Source of the DNA: Rhytidiadelphus loreus
Lineage: Eukaryota; Streptophyta; Bryopsida; Hypnales; Hylocomiaceae
Direction of reading: 5' to 3'
Assembly (NCBI GenBank): GCA_947034895.1
Contig: OX344761.1
Coordinates: forward strand, 24,688,863 to 24,752,862
Length of the DNA stretch: 64,000 nucleotides
The notes beneath the pieces are model-generated. The model was not told the origin of the DNA. It did not search any database and saw nothing but the letters and a program-made list of their open reading frames with translations. A program made the translations under genes and the position numbers. This document shows, one piece after another, positions 47,873-59,398 of this stretch. How positions within the stretch are numbered: the first letter of the stretch is position 1; every line of letters starts with the position of its first letter.

Positions 47873-50312
47873 TTAATCTCCCAGAGTCGGTCTTTGCTGC
47901 TTCTGTTGCTGCTGCTGTTGCTGCTGCTGAGAAGGCACCACCATCCTCCAACTTGAAATGTCGGTACTGAACTCGGCTGCAATGTCCACCGCAATGCGCC
48001 GCGCATCGTTTGAAGCTCCCAGGATTCCTCTTCTGCCTAACCCGGCCACGTACAGCCCTGAGCTTCCTTTCCACCCATGAGGAAACGGCAGCAGTGGTAG
48101 GCCTTCTTCTGAAAAGAATTTGCTATCATCCTGGCAAAAAAAACAAAAAAGAAATTTTGCAAGTGGGTGTAAATTTTCTTCTCTACAGTCATGGAAGTTT
48201 CAAACATTTCTGAAGAAAGACAAAAAACCGTAGAAGCACTCGATGAGCATCAAATGTCAGCAACCAAAGATTCAAGTGGGTGTTCCACTTGCTGTGAATT
48301 CACTGGAGGTTCTATTCAGAAAGTACAATTTCGAAAAAGAAGGAAGGGAAAAGAAATACAAGTGATGAGAATCAAATATCAACCACCATTAGATTTCAAA
48401 TGGATCCAAGTCCACGACTCCACTTGCTGCGAATTCACTGGAGGTTGATATTGCAGTGCAAAATAATGCACTGGAGGGGGGGTTTCATATGGAGCAGTGG
48501 AAAAGCCATTCATTCATTGGAGGTTCATCTTACAGTGGCAAAAATCATTCATAGTGCAGCAGAGGGTTATCATGCACTGTACCTTGAGCCATTGGGGTAC
48601 ATTACTCTTGTACCCTGTGGCCAAGATTACTGCATCGAAATCCTCGCATCGTCCATCTTCAAATTGGGCCCCAGTGGCTGTCAGGCACTCCACACCCGGC
48701 CTAACCTGAGCCATTCACATGTCGAAAGAAAGGCGATGTCAGGGAAAAGCAATACACACAAGAAAGAAAAAGCTGCAATATGATCACCACTTGTATCATG
48801 AAAAACTGAAGGAAAAAAAATCTCAAGTGCAATGAGAAGAAAGGAATCGTATTTTGTGGTGTAATGTACCTTGACTTGACCACTCTTGATCACGGCCAAA
48901 GTGCCGACGTCTAAGATGGGCGTCTTGCCATTCTTCTCCTTGAGCAGCATGGGTCCTTCCTTTGGACGCGGGATGCCCACTCGGGCTGTATCCCCGAGTG
49001 TCAAATACGTGTAACTTACGAGTAATCTGTCTGTCAACCACAGGGGTAACGACTTCATCAACATCATTGCCACCAGAAATGTCGACTTGCCAAATATCTC
49101 TCGTGGCAATATATGTGTCTGCGTCAAAAAACCAACACCGAAAACGCTTCAGTTTTAAACATACAATCCAAGCTTGCAAACGTACTCTGTTTTTCAGTAA
49201 TCTAAGAGCCTCCAGCAGTTTTCATAAACACTCGCACGAGCTCAAAACAGAATCGATTAAAAACACCAAAATAAGGTTTAAAGTTTTATAAATAAAAACA
49301 AGAATGCAAATGTGTTTAGAAATAAGCGTTTCAGTACAGTACTATAAGAGCCTCCAATATCTTTCAGAAACATCAAATCAAGACTTAAAAAAACACAAAA
49401 AAGTGTACAAAATTTCTGAACTTGCAAATATGTTCAGAAAGAACTCTTCTCAGTACCATAAGAGCCCTCCACCATTTGTCATAAACATTCTAAAAACAGG
49501 ATACAAAACAAACTCCAAGTTTCCAAACATGTTCAGTCCACCACCAGCATCATTCCAACCCCATCCTCACAACAATGCCCAAAACAAACCAGAAAACTCC
49601 ACCAACAAAAAGGTAACCAAATTGCACTCACCGGATTGCGCACCACAATGGATGTCTCTGCCCCAAAATTCGCCAAATCCAGTGCAATTTCCATCCCGGT
49701 ATTCCCACACCCGACCACCAACACCTTCTTCCCTTCGTACTCCCCTCCATTCCGATACCCACACGAATGGAAAAAAATCCCCCCTTGGGACACAAACTCC
49801 TTCACTCCTTTGTAAACAGGCATCACAGGTTCTGCATTCTCCCCAGACGCCACCACCATCCACCTCGCCCGAAACTCCTTCAGGGATCCATTCTCGCAGG
49901 TCACATGCACATGCCAGAGCTGCGTCCTGGGTTCCCAAAAGGCCAGACTGACGCCATGGTTGAAGAGCGGTTGGATGTGGAAGTGGGCAGTGTAAGCTTC
50001 CAAGTAGGAGATGAACTGGTGGCGAGAAGGGTACGTGGGGAAGGAAGGGGGGAAAGGGAAGAGAGGCAGCTCACAGAACTGTTTGGGGAGGTGGAGGTGG
50101 AGGCGGTCGTACGTCTTGTGTTGCCAGAGAGAGGCGATACAGGAAGATTGTTCTAAAATGAGACTTGGGATGTTTTGTTGTTGGAGGCAAGCAGCGGTGG
50201 CGAGACCAGAAGGGCCGGCGCCGACTATAATGGCGCCGTGGAAGAATGAAACGGGTGGTTGAGTCTTTTGCCACATGGGGATGCAGTCGCTCTGGATGGC
50301 GTGGGGAGGCAT
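47873..50312 (-). CDS. YUC: YUCCA-type flavin monooxygenase (auxin biosynthesis)
   Basis: Four exons on the minus strand, 49632-50312, 48870-49118, 48583-48705 and 47873-48130, join in frame by GT-AG introns to 436 residues, a normal YUCCA length. The FAD-binding GAGPSG is at 31-36, the NADPH-binding GCGNTG at 201-206, SGENAE at 156-161 and LATGY at 338-342. The C-terminal block FFSEEGLPLLPFPHGWKG and GLYVAGLGRRGILGAS is typical of the family. YUCCA enzymes convert indole-3-pyruvate to indole-3-acetic acid with NADPH and O2, in the cytosol or at the ER. Two oddities are visible. The FMO signature FxGxxxHxxxY has Q at the first position (QGGIFFHSCGY, 176-186). The protein also ends in a nine-Gln tract (419-427, coded by CAG/CAA) followed by KQQRPTLGD. 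The first ATG fits the family start. Confidence 0.96.
48280..48450. repeat. Short direct repeat inside YUCCA intron 3
   Basis: CACTTGCTGTGAATTCACTG at about 48287 recurs as CACTTGCTGCGAATTCACTG at about 48422, each followed by GAGGTT. A further partial echo (TGCACTGGAGG) lies near 48468 and ATTGGAGGTTCATCTTACAG near 48518. No exon is needed here for the protein. Confidence 0.7.
49165..49540. repeat. Tandem repeat filling YUCCA intron 1
   Basis: A unit of about 120-135 bp is repeated three to four times, imperfectly. Each copy has GCAAA(C/T)GT...TTCAG, then TAAGAGCCTCCA and TTTCATAAACA-like blocks, starting near 49172, 49300 and 49418, with a partial copy near 49515. The repeats take up most of the 513-base intron. 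Confidence 0.75.
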
Positions 50313-51480
50313 CTTGTGGGATCGATTGATTGATCACAAGCTTCTGATCGCAAGAAGAAGCCAAATGGGACTTTGACAGAGAAAAGATGGAAGGAGTTGC
50401 GGTGAATTTCAAAGCTCCGGAGCTTTGGAGGAGTTGCGCTTGTGGTAGTGCATTAGTCTTCTTCGGAATTTGAGCAACGGTTGTGCACGAGAATTCACAG
50501 GCATGGTGAGGCCAGGATTCGGGGGGGTGGAGTGTCCTTCCTGTACGTACTCTAGCTGATATATCACGGTCTCTTCGTGTTTTATCTACGCGAAGATAAA
50601 TTGCGCATAATCTGTGAGTTTGGACGCAATCCGAGCTAGCTCAAATTGAAGGACTGGTTCAACCTCAGTCGTCGGAAGAGTGACTACAAAGAGTCCTGCC
50701 TCGGTAGTAAGTCCTTGCAAAAACCAAGAGCTAGAAAAACTGAAACGAAAACCACAGAAGAGCACCCAATAGTAGGACTATTTCGATCTCATTCAGGAGA
50801 CGACGCGAGTGACTCCGCGTAGCTAAAATTGCGCAACACGAGCTACGAGACTGACATTCAAGGAACCCGACAATAATCTTCCCTCTAGCTACTCGACGGA
50901 GTCCTTCCAAAACCAAGAGCTAGCCAGCCCCAACTGAAACTAAAGACCAAAGGGAGAACCCAAAGAATACAAAATGAGCTGCACCCAAAGAACAGTACGT
51001 GAACTACCACATCCCACGCACTACACTCACACCTTGAAGAAAGAAATTCCAACACTCCGACCAAGGATTGCTACACTCAAGCTTTTCGAAATCCGTTTCC
51101 ACCTGAATACTCCTCCTCAGCGATTCCTCCGCACAACTCAGCACCCATCCACAGATATAGATAGATATATCGCTGCCCCGGCCCCCAAACACGACGTAGT
51201 CTACGTACTTCAATCCTGCGAACTTGAAATTGGCAAAAAGGAGGCAAGATGACGACGAGTCCTAGCTAGCTACGTACGTACACTGTGCGTGAGCAGCTAG
51301 CTTGGATTGTAAAGCTCTAAAGTTGGGATCCTCCAAGGCAACTTTGTTCATGCAAGCTTGCAAGCTTGCACACAGCTAGCTACGACGAGGACAAGGTGGG
51401 AGGAAGGAATGGGCTCTCTCTCTCTCTCTCTCTAGTCTGCGAACTACAGTAGCTGCTGCTTGCTGGAGCACATTTTTCAG
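50313..51480 (-). promoter_or_regulatory. Upstream region of the YUCCA gene
   Basis: This GC-richer stretch lies 5' of the YUCCA start. It holds a diverged duplication (AAAACCAAGAGCTAG at about 50720 and 50920), repeated AGCTAGCTACGTACGTAC-like palindromes near 51266-51290, CAAGCTTG in tandem near 51353-51368, and a (TC)n run at 51413-51435. No credible protein is encoded; small frames on both strands overlap each other. Confidence 0.4.
51413..51435. repeat. (TC)n microsatellite
   Basis: A run of about eleven CT units upstream of the YUCCA gene. CT/GA tracts are common in plant core promoters and 5' UTRs. Confidence 0.9.
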
Positions 51481-51743
51481 ATAGTGTGAGTTTATATTTA
51501 TATGTGGACACCTTTTCAAGGCCGTTTTTATATTCCGCCCCCAGGGCGGGCAGGGCTGCCGCTCTTAAGCCAGCGCCGCCAGGCGGGGATTTTCTTATGG
51601 TTTTCCGAAGGGGGGGATTTCGGCTACTCCCGGGTGCCTGTACCCGAACATCCGTCGCTGCTGCTGCTGCTGCTGGGGGCTTTTCAGTTGTGGATGGATG
51701 ACGAGGTAACCACGCCTGGGAAGGGTCGGAAGCAGCATCTTAC
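51481..51743. other. GC-rich island with CTG repeat
   Basis: A small GC-rich block with G runs and a (CTG)6 tract at 51657-51675. Overlapping frames at 51486-51747 have low-complexity composition (Ala, Pro, Arg, Leu runs) and no domain. It is not called as a gene. Confidence 0.4.
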
Positions 51744-52115
51744 TTAACCTTAAAAGCCCTTAACTCTTTTTTGAATTTTTGCACATTTTTGCTTATATCT
51801 TTGTACAAGGGATATCATTTACAGCAATTTCATGAAATTGTTCATTAAAGAAGGTTGTCTTTTCATCATTTAAGTATTACTATATGTGAAGGTCTAATGA
51901 GGGATCTGAGTGCCAAAATTGAATTTCCACGTCAACTTCTCGGGAGTCCATATGACCTCAAACCTTTCACAAGATGACATGTGGCACTTAGTTAAAAAAA
52001 ATGACTTGATTTTTGACGCAGTTGACCTATGTGTAGAGTACATTGGATGAATGAGAAGTTAGTTGGAGTAAATAGTGCTTGAAAGCCCTACGTTCATCAT
52101 CCGAGCATATTGGAT
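51744..52115 (+). mobile_element. TTAA-type element related to 59399-59619, with insertion
   Basis: After TTAA-CCTTAAAAGCCC-TTAA the blocks TTGCACATTTTTGCTTATAT, TATCATTTAC, TTCATGAAATTG and AAGGTTGTCTTTTCA match 59399-59619. The match stops near 51885 and resumes at ACATTGGATGAATGAGAAGT (about 52040), so about 150 bases are inserted. The right terminus is degraded. Confidence 0.5.
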
Positions 52116-52429
52116 TTTTTTAGGGGGAATGCAATTTTGGGTGTATAATGTGAAAAGCGACCCTATTTTGGGTGGTTGAGTGAGCCTTTGAAGTTCCAAA
52201 GTCAATTACAATGGAGAATGTAATTGCGGGTGCTGACTATGGAAATGTACACCACAAAAGGTACAGTCTTCTATATTGGGCATTGAGAAGGCCTTGAAAT
52301 TTCAAGACCATTCTGAACGCCTATACACCTACATGCATTTTCCAAGTGCACACTTGTAAAAGAGCGCCTCAATCACAACCTTAGTTTGCACATCTATATA
52401 CATTGGTCAAGTATGCACATGTAGAAGAC

Positions 52430-52655
52430 CAACTCCTTTTCTAATACACTCTAAAGTAGGGACTTTCAAAAGCACCACTTTTTTGTCAGCTTGTAGTTAC
52501 TATCATTAGATTCATCAAAGTTTTATATTTTCTCGTTGACAATCAAAAGAGGATTTCAACGCACCAAAAAAGGTTTCATTTGTATATTTCATACAAAAGT
52601 TATAAAAAGGTCAAAGTTTTTTCTTGGTAGATGTTCTAAAATCGTTTCTTTAGTG
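52430..52655 (+). repeat. Dispersed repeat, copy of 46085-46310
   Basis: Same ordered blocks as the 46085 copy: AATACACTCTAAAGTAGG, a GTTTTATATTTTCTCGTTG-like segment, GGATTTCAACGCACC, and AAAGTTTTTTCTTGGTAGA with TGTTCTAAAATCGTTTC. It is non-coding. Confidence 0.5.
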
Positions 52656-53186
52656 GAGGTAAAAATTGACTAATTGGAATGTACATCTAGTGAATATAGT
52701 GATTTTGGATCAATGGCACATTTGAGAGTCTCTACCTTAACAACCTTCATTTGATTGCTTGGAAGATGATTGTATTAGAATGTGTGAGACAAAGATGTTG
52801 GTGTCAATGATAGTAGAGTGAGCGTGCAAGATATTCTAAAATGCCAATGATGAGACTGGATTAAAGAGGTATGAGTGTGAACTCTAAACCCATGAATACA
52901 TGATTGTCTGAAAGAGAGTTATATTAAAGGTGAATTAATCTGATTACAAGGATCTTTGGGTGTATTGAATTGTCTTACTTTTTGTTGGGTCTTATTTATA
53001 ATTGGAAGAGGATCTTTGCATGTCTAGCATGTGTGTTTTAGACATTGAATGAATAAACTATACATTTATGAAGTACCAAATATAAATGTGTTGCCTAAGT
53101 TCCCATGTTCAAAAAGTGTAATATTTAGATAGGAATTTGTAGGCACTGGTGGAAAGGTGATCTTGAAGTTGTGGTGTCTGTACTTG

Positions 53187-53312
53187 GTATCCTAAGCCCA
53201 CCTTTGAGTGGTAAGATCTACCGACCTTTTTTACAATTAAGTACAGTTACCCAAGCCCACCTTCAAGTGGTCAGATCTACCGACCTTTTTTACAATTAAG
53301 TGTAGTTATTAC
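53187..53312 (+). repeat. 62-bp tandem duplication
   Basis: AAGCCCACCTTTGAGTGGT and AAGCCCACCTTCAAGTGGT each start a unit. Both continue with AGATCTACCGACC and TTTTTTACAATTAAGT. Only a few substitutions separate the two units, so the duplication looks recent. Confidence 0.85.
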
Positions 53313-55629
53313 TGTAGTATATTTCCTATTCATCAAGGACATAAAAGTGTGAGCTTGAAAAGAGAACCAACTTCATTTCAATGAGGTATGTACACCCACA
53401 ATCAACATTGCCCCAATTGCGACTCCTACATTTAAACCTAGAAAGAGTCACTTTTTCCCAAATAGTAGTTACACAAGATGTACACAATCCAAAAATGAAA
53501 GTCTGAGAGTCTACTGTTGGTTTTTAGAACATCTAGAAACAAAACCTTAAAAATTCATAACCTATTCATACAATGTTCAAATAATGCATACTAAATTACG
53601 TTGGAATCATCTTTCAATCACCAATAAGATCCATTAAAAATATCTTAAATAATAGTAACTATGCTCAATTGTAATTAGGGTTGATTGCATGTGCGCATAC
53701 CTTACTTTACTTCACATTTTTTTTTACATTTTTTTTCTATGAGTAAATTCAAGACCCGATTCCGGTGCAGGGCAAATTCAAAAAATAATTTTGCAAGCTT
53801 TAACTCCACTAAGTATTATGTCCATCATTCAAGTGTTTTGATGAGTAGTTACAGTAAATTCTGATATGTTAGGATCCCCGAAAATTTGGATCAGCATGAC
53901 TTGGGGGAAGAATCACTTAATGACTTTGGCCTCTTTGATGAGTTTCGACTGCTGATTTTATTTTCAGTTTAGGGTTTAGACTCTTTCTTTTGTCATATTT
54001 GTACATGTAAATATTTAATATTCATTTGTTTATTCTCAGAAAATCTGTTTTTGCCATGGAAATTAAAGGCCCGATTTTGTTGAAATGAATTATTAAATAC
54101 AAATTAGACTACCCCCAAAAAATAGTGTATGTGCATATGAAGCAGCCACCATTTTCAATTTCAAATGACATCATGACACTGAGCTTATATATCATTTAGT
54201 GTGGCTTGGCTTTACATGATGAAGATCGTACCAAATTCGTATCTGGAATTGCTGCTTTCTCTATTGAGAATTTGAGACCATTGCTAGTTTTTGCAAGAGA
54301 TTACAGTACCCCGTGTGGTTACAACAAATTGACATGAATAAAAATCTATTCAACAATGAGAACATCCATGAAAGTAGCTGCATTGAGGAAGTGATCAATA
54401 TTATTTTATTTTTTATGAGAAGCAAATGTCTTCTATATACATTGAATTGATTTTTGATGAATAGATTTTTGATTGATGCTATCTCTAAAAGGGGGTGGAA
54501 CTCTTCTTCTTTAACCCTTCAATAAAGTCTGAGGTCTTGGTACAACAATCTAAAATTAGATTAAGAATCTTTCTTGTGTAAACATCTTTTTCATAAAGTT
54601 TCTACAAATGGTCAATCAATGATGAGTTTATGGGTTTTCTTGAAAGCAATGGGCAATGTCAAAATAGTTCTAACTTTCCAATGCAAAATCAATATATTCA
54701 TTTTGACATTTGAAACACAAAATTTTGTTTGGTGAATGCATCTTTTGGAGAGAGAGAGATCTTAATGATATCAATAATTGGATTTGTAGTTGAATATTGC
54801 ATACGTTATCTTCAAAATTTTGTGAAATCTAAGTCTCTAAAGTTGGCTTTGACATTTAAAAATTAATACCAAACATGTAACTATTGGTTGACTTATTTGT
54901 AGTTATTTGAATAAATTTTATGTTATAAAGATCCAAATTTAAAAAAATAAAATAGATGGGGTAGGTTAAGCTATTGTTGTCATGATAATAACACGAGTGT
55001 TTTAGCCTTGACTAGTATTGAGGTGGAATTTGATCAAAGTTTTCAATACACTTATTTAAAACACTTTGAAAACTCATATCTTATTTATACAAAGTCAAGA
55101 ACACACATCTTACAAAAATCTAAAATCCAATAGAAATCACAGCTTTGTGTTTGTTGCAATTTTTTCACACTTAAATACAAATTCCCTTCTAAGGTAGTTG
55201 TGAAATGGATAGGGTTCTAAAATAGCTCACATGTTCCCATGGGGATTATTTTAGGACATAAATGATCACCATCAACACATGCGAACCATTTTAGAACCTT
55301 GTCCGTTTCACCACCCTCTATCTTAGTCAAAAAAAAAATCTTTGTCTTTGTTGATTTTAGTGGTTGAGTATTGGAATTGAACTAAGTGCAACCAATGTAT
55401 TGGACGTAAAATGAATGGCCATGTAGGGATTCAATTGTCTTTGCATAACCTATTTGTCCTATGTAATTTTCCCATTATCTAAGACATAAGAACCAATATC
55501 TACTATTAGACTCCACTATAATTATCTTGTACATTGTTGGAAGTTGGAATTTCCTATACCTTATAAGGTGGGTACACCCTATCTAAAACCACCATCATCA
55601 TTTTGTGTACATCTCCAAAATCAATATGT
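53313..55629. other. AT-rich stretch with no gene seen
   Basis: No exon or RNA gene could be supported. An imperfect inverted repeat (GGTTCTAAAATAGCTCACATG at 55217, spelled back from about 55303) may be a small foldback element. Confidence 0.4.
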
Positions 55630-55790
55630 ACATATGTTGGAAAAATGATTCTAGGATATCTACCAAAAAAACTTTCGCCCTTCATAACTTTTGCATACGA
55701 TATCCAAATGTTGCTTTATTTGGTGAATTAGAACTTCCTTTCACTTGCCAACAAGAAAATATGAAAATTTAACCAATCTAATAATAGTAG
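55630..55790 (-). repeat. Dispersed repeat, inverted copy of 46085-46310
   Basis: Read on the minus strand, it shows TTTTCATATTTTCTTGTTGG, then GTGAAAGGAAGTT and GTTATGAAGGG with AAAGTTTTTTTGGTAGA, in the same order as at 46085 and 52430. Confidence 0.5.
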
Positions 55791-56073
55791 CTAGGCACGG
55801 TAGCAAAAAGTGGCGGCTTCGGGATTCCCACCTTACCTTCTCATCCAATTATCAATATGATCCAGTGTATCTCCAGTACCCATGATAACCCCATCATGGA
55901 TTCATTAAAATCACTCAAAATTCCATTCATTTGTTTAAAATAAGAGAAATAAAAAAATTCCAAGGCAGACTCAGTAGCTATGAATTGAAACTCATCCTTC
56001 ACCAGAGAGTAGTTAACCCATCACCTCATCATAATTAATAAATGTGCTGAATGATTCAGGCCATGTGTTATTG

Positions 56074-56125
56074 ATTCCATGATTAACCCATGATTAACCC
56101 ATGATTAACCCATGATTAACCCTTA
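56074..56125 (+). repeat. Tandem CATGATTAACC repeat
   Basis: CCATGATTAACC is repeated four times, at about 12-base spacing, ending in CCTTAACC. It may have grown from a TTAA-CCC terminus. Confidence 0.85.
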
Positions 56126-57364
56126 ACCTTGGAAGGATGGGCCCATGACCACTGATTTTCTTTTTGAAAAAGAGGGTGACTATTAAAAGAAAAACAGGGA
56201 GAACATTAATCCGGCTAGTAGGGCTCGTATGACCACTGATTTCAAGCCTCATTGTCCATCATTTTGTTTTTTGTCATTTTGTCATTAGATATGAATGAAA
56301 GATTTTAATTTTTTTTCCGCAGATGAATTCATATGTGAAAATATGAAATTATTGAGAATTTCTTAAGAGAAAAAATGAATAAAATTTACATGAATGCATA
56401 AAATATTGAACTTTACAAAATTTACAAAATTTTCAATTGGAGTAGAAACTACACTTGATAAGCTTCATTTCATAGTTGGACTCAAATTCAAAAAAATATT
56501 ATTTTACGATTAAAACTCACATCAAAAGAAAATAGTAAAAAATGGACAAAATACATTACAAGGATGACCTATGGATTAAGCATTGTCTTCTTTTAGAAAA
56601 GGAGGTCATACTATAATGAAGGAATTTACAATACTATCTACTAAAAATGTACTCAAAAACCTTCCCAAAAAACAATTGGATGAAAAAACATTTTTTTTCC
56701 ATCCTACAATCTCAAGTGATGTCGTCCAACAAATACCAAGTGTGCACAACAACGTTACAAGATTAAAGGACCTTACAAGTTTGAATAAAGGGCATATTGA
56801 AAGTCAAACCTCGATTTTCATATACTTCTGGATTTTAAATATTTAAATATTAACTTTTTAAGTCCTAATAATATACTCTTTCATTAAATTTTTAAATTTT
56901 TAAATTTTTTTGTAACACTTGGAAGGTAGTATCTTGAAAACTTAAAAGACACCATTTTTGAGCTTTTCTATTGAATTTACCTTGGTATAAGCTTAGAGAG
57001 TACATTAGTTACACTATGATGTTTGTTACTATGGTCTATAATTTTTTTTATCAAAGTTTCATATTATTTTTAGCATTTTTATAATTACTATGGTTTTTTT
57101 TATGAAGATATTACTTAAAAAATTCATGTATAATTCATTTTAATATTTTGAAATTATGAAAAATGAAGATAATTTCCATACATACATATATAAGTATAGA
57201 ATAGGAGTGTGGAGCATAGACCACCTTTGGTGGTTATAGGATACCTATGTTATAGGTACATTTAACATATCTATAAGTTGTCTTATTCTATAAGGTACCT
57301 TCAATGGTTATGGGGTGCCTACTTACACTATGTTTAAAGAATAACCTTTAAAACAAATATTAAC

Positions 57365-57412
57365 TATGCTCTATACTCTAAGCTCTATACTCTAAGCTCT
57401 ATACTCCATGCT
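57365..57412 (+). repeat. 14-bp tandem repeat
   Basis: The unit GCTCTATACTCTAA is repeated about three times, the last one degenerate. Confidence 0.9.
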
Positions 57413-57429
57413 CATATGGTAGCACTGTC

Positions 57430-57880
57430 CAGTCAAAGAATAGCTTTAAGGTGCAATAATTTTCATACCGTTTGACTACATGGCTAAAAAGTGATTGTAT
57501 ATTATGTAGTTTATTTCTCAACAATAGCAACCAGGGTAGCTTAAAAAAAAGGAATTTCTTTAGAAATAAAAATTTGAACTTGGTTTTCTAGATTTTTATA
57601 TATGTAGAAAGTTTTGAATCAATCCATTTTGATTAACAAGTTTTAATTTGCGGGTAGTTACGGAATCTCTAATCTAAAATAAACTTTAGAGTTCTTTATT
57701 CTCGTCTTTATTTTATCTCAATTTTCAATATTCTTAGAAAAACAATCATAGGATGTAGATTTTTTTATTACAACATTACAACCATTGGCATTGGAAGTTT
57801 TCAATTCCATAATTAAATTCTTAGCAATTTAGTATTTTAAGTCACTCTCTCCAATCTTCTTTCTTCATGATTTTTTTTTC
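57430..57880 (-). mobile_element. Internal fragment of TTAA element, subfamily B
   Basis: The order AAGAATAGCTTTAAGGTGCA, ACTACATGG(C)TAAAAAGT, TTTTATATATGTAGAAAG, GCGGGTAGTTACGGAATCTC and AATTAAATTCTTAGCAATTT follows 6600-7060 closely. Both TTAA ends are missing, so this is a relic. Confidence 0.6.
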
Positions 57881-58379
57881 AAGCATGAATATGAAATATT
57901 TTTTGTTCAAATTTTATATATGTATCCCCAACTTATTTTGTCAACATATTATAGAGAGTTGTAAGTTGTAGGATCAACACATTTTTGAAGAAAGAGTTTG
58001 AAAGATGAAACCTGACCTTTTAAGAAGAGTTATTGAAATTCAAGCATCATGATCTTACAATTGGCAAGGTTTATTATTTTGAATTTTTTGTTTGTTTAGA
58101 AGCACACAAACAATTTCCATTGAAAGGGTTGAAATATGTTGAAACTTTACCAATTACAAGATTACAAAGTAAAATTGCATGGTTAGAAGGGTATACTTTA
58201 ATAAGCGAACTAAAGGATTCTACAATTGGATTTGTTAATGAATATAGATGAAGGTTTATGGATTTGTTAATGAATATATTTTGTCAACATATTAGCCTTG
58301 CTTCGAGTACGAATACTTTGAAATAGTTTTAGTCCAAATTCCTTTGGAAGTTAAATTCCTTTCTAAAAGCATGCCTACT

Positions 58380-58760
58380 TGTCATGCAAAACAGATGACT
58401 TGTCCTTGGGTGGCTTGCAAAAGTGCCCCACCCGTCTTGCAAAACGGATGAACTTGTTAAGAGGCCGGGCAAAAAGCCTTGGGTGGCTTGCAAAATGGGG
58501 GATTTTGCAAGCCAAAGCATGGCTTGCAAATTGACTTGCAAACCACATGAGACAAGAGCACCGGCACTTTCCTCCAAAGTACGGACCTCTAGCACTATAG
58601 CCCATTGGTCCACCTTGCAAAGCGGTCCAAATTTGGAAATTTATCCATCTTGCATTATGCAGTTATAGCATGCAATGGGTGGGGCGGTTTGGCTTGCAAA
58701 TTGGATGGTCCCAGATTTTGCAAGCCAAACCACCACGCATTTTGCAAGACGAGTGGTGAT
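58380..58760. repeat. GC-richer cluster of CTTGCAAA/TTTGCAAG motifs
   Basis: GGCTTGCAAA or its complement TTTGCAAGCC recurs about ten times in 380 bases, in both orientations, with CCTTGGGTGGCTTGCAAA appearing twice (58403 and 58476). It ends with GTGGTGATGCTCTAAGTA. It is probably a short non-autonomous element with internal palindromes. The overlapping frames on both strands (58329-58668) are artefacts of this repeat. Confidence 0.6.
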
Positions 58761-59398
58761 GCTCTAAGTACCTAGACATGTCATGAAATGGAAGTTTAGG
58801 CACTTGACAAATGGGCATACGGTTCATTCATTCACTTACTCTAGCTAGTCTAATGATCAAGTGAGTTGAATAAGATCATTTTTAGCTTAGTACAAATTAG
58901 GGCTAGGGTGAACCTTGTAAGAAAAACATATGACCTTTTTATTTGCCACACATGATAAAATTTAGAAATTTAGAATTCATAATTGCAATCATAGGTTCCA
59001 AATTATCAAAGACTATTGAAGAAAATAGATTAATTAAGCTAACAAAATAGGGGGTATTTTCTTAACATGCACCTCTAGGAAAAAAGTCATGGACTCCGAG
59101 AGTATGAGTGAGGAGGTCGGCTCATCCTATCTTAAATTAGTAAAAATTTGGATGTGTACTAAGCTTACACCAATTAGTTTTCCCTTCTACAAGATAGCAC
59201 TCATCAGCACCAATTGTTGTTACAATTGATTCTTTTATATTATGGCATTTAGAGCATCTCCAATAGTTCGCGTCAAAAGGAGCGTGCCAGCTTGTGAATG
59301 GTATGTGACGCGTGTGAGGAAGGGGTGGACTTGTTACCATCTCCTCCCTAGCAAACCTCATAGAAGGCATAATATGTCAAAAATTCTCGCTTAACTCC
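58761..59398. other. Gene-free stretch
   Basis: No gene seen. GAGCATCTCCAATAGTTCG at about 59252 resembles the end sequence of some plant MITEs; the other end was not located. Confidence 0.35.

Noticed and set aside
49304..49951. 215-codon plus-strand frame across YUCCA exon 1 and intron 1
   Set aside because: It is antisense to the confirmed YUCCA exon and intron, with low-complexity Pro/Ser/His content; it is a shadow.
58329..58668. Frames of 80-94 codons in both strands
   Set aside because: They are generated by the GGCTTGCAAA repeat cluster; overlapping open frames on both strands indicate repeat structure rather than coding.
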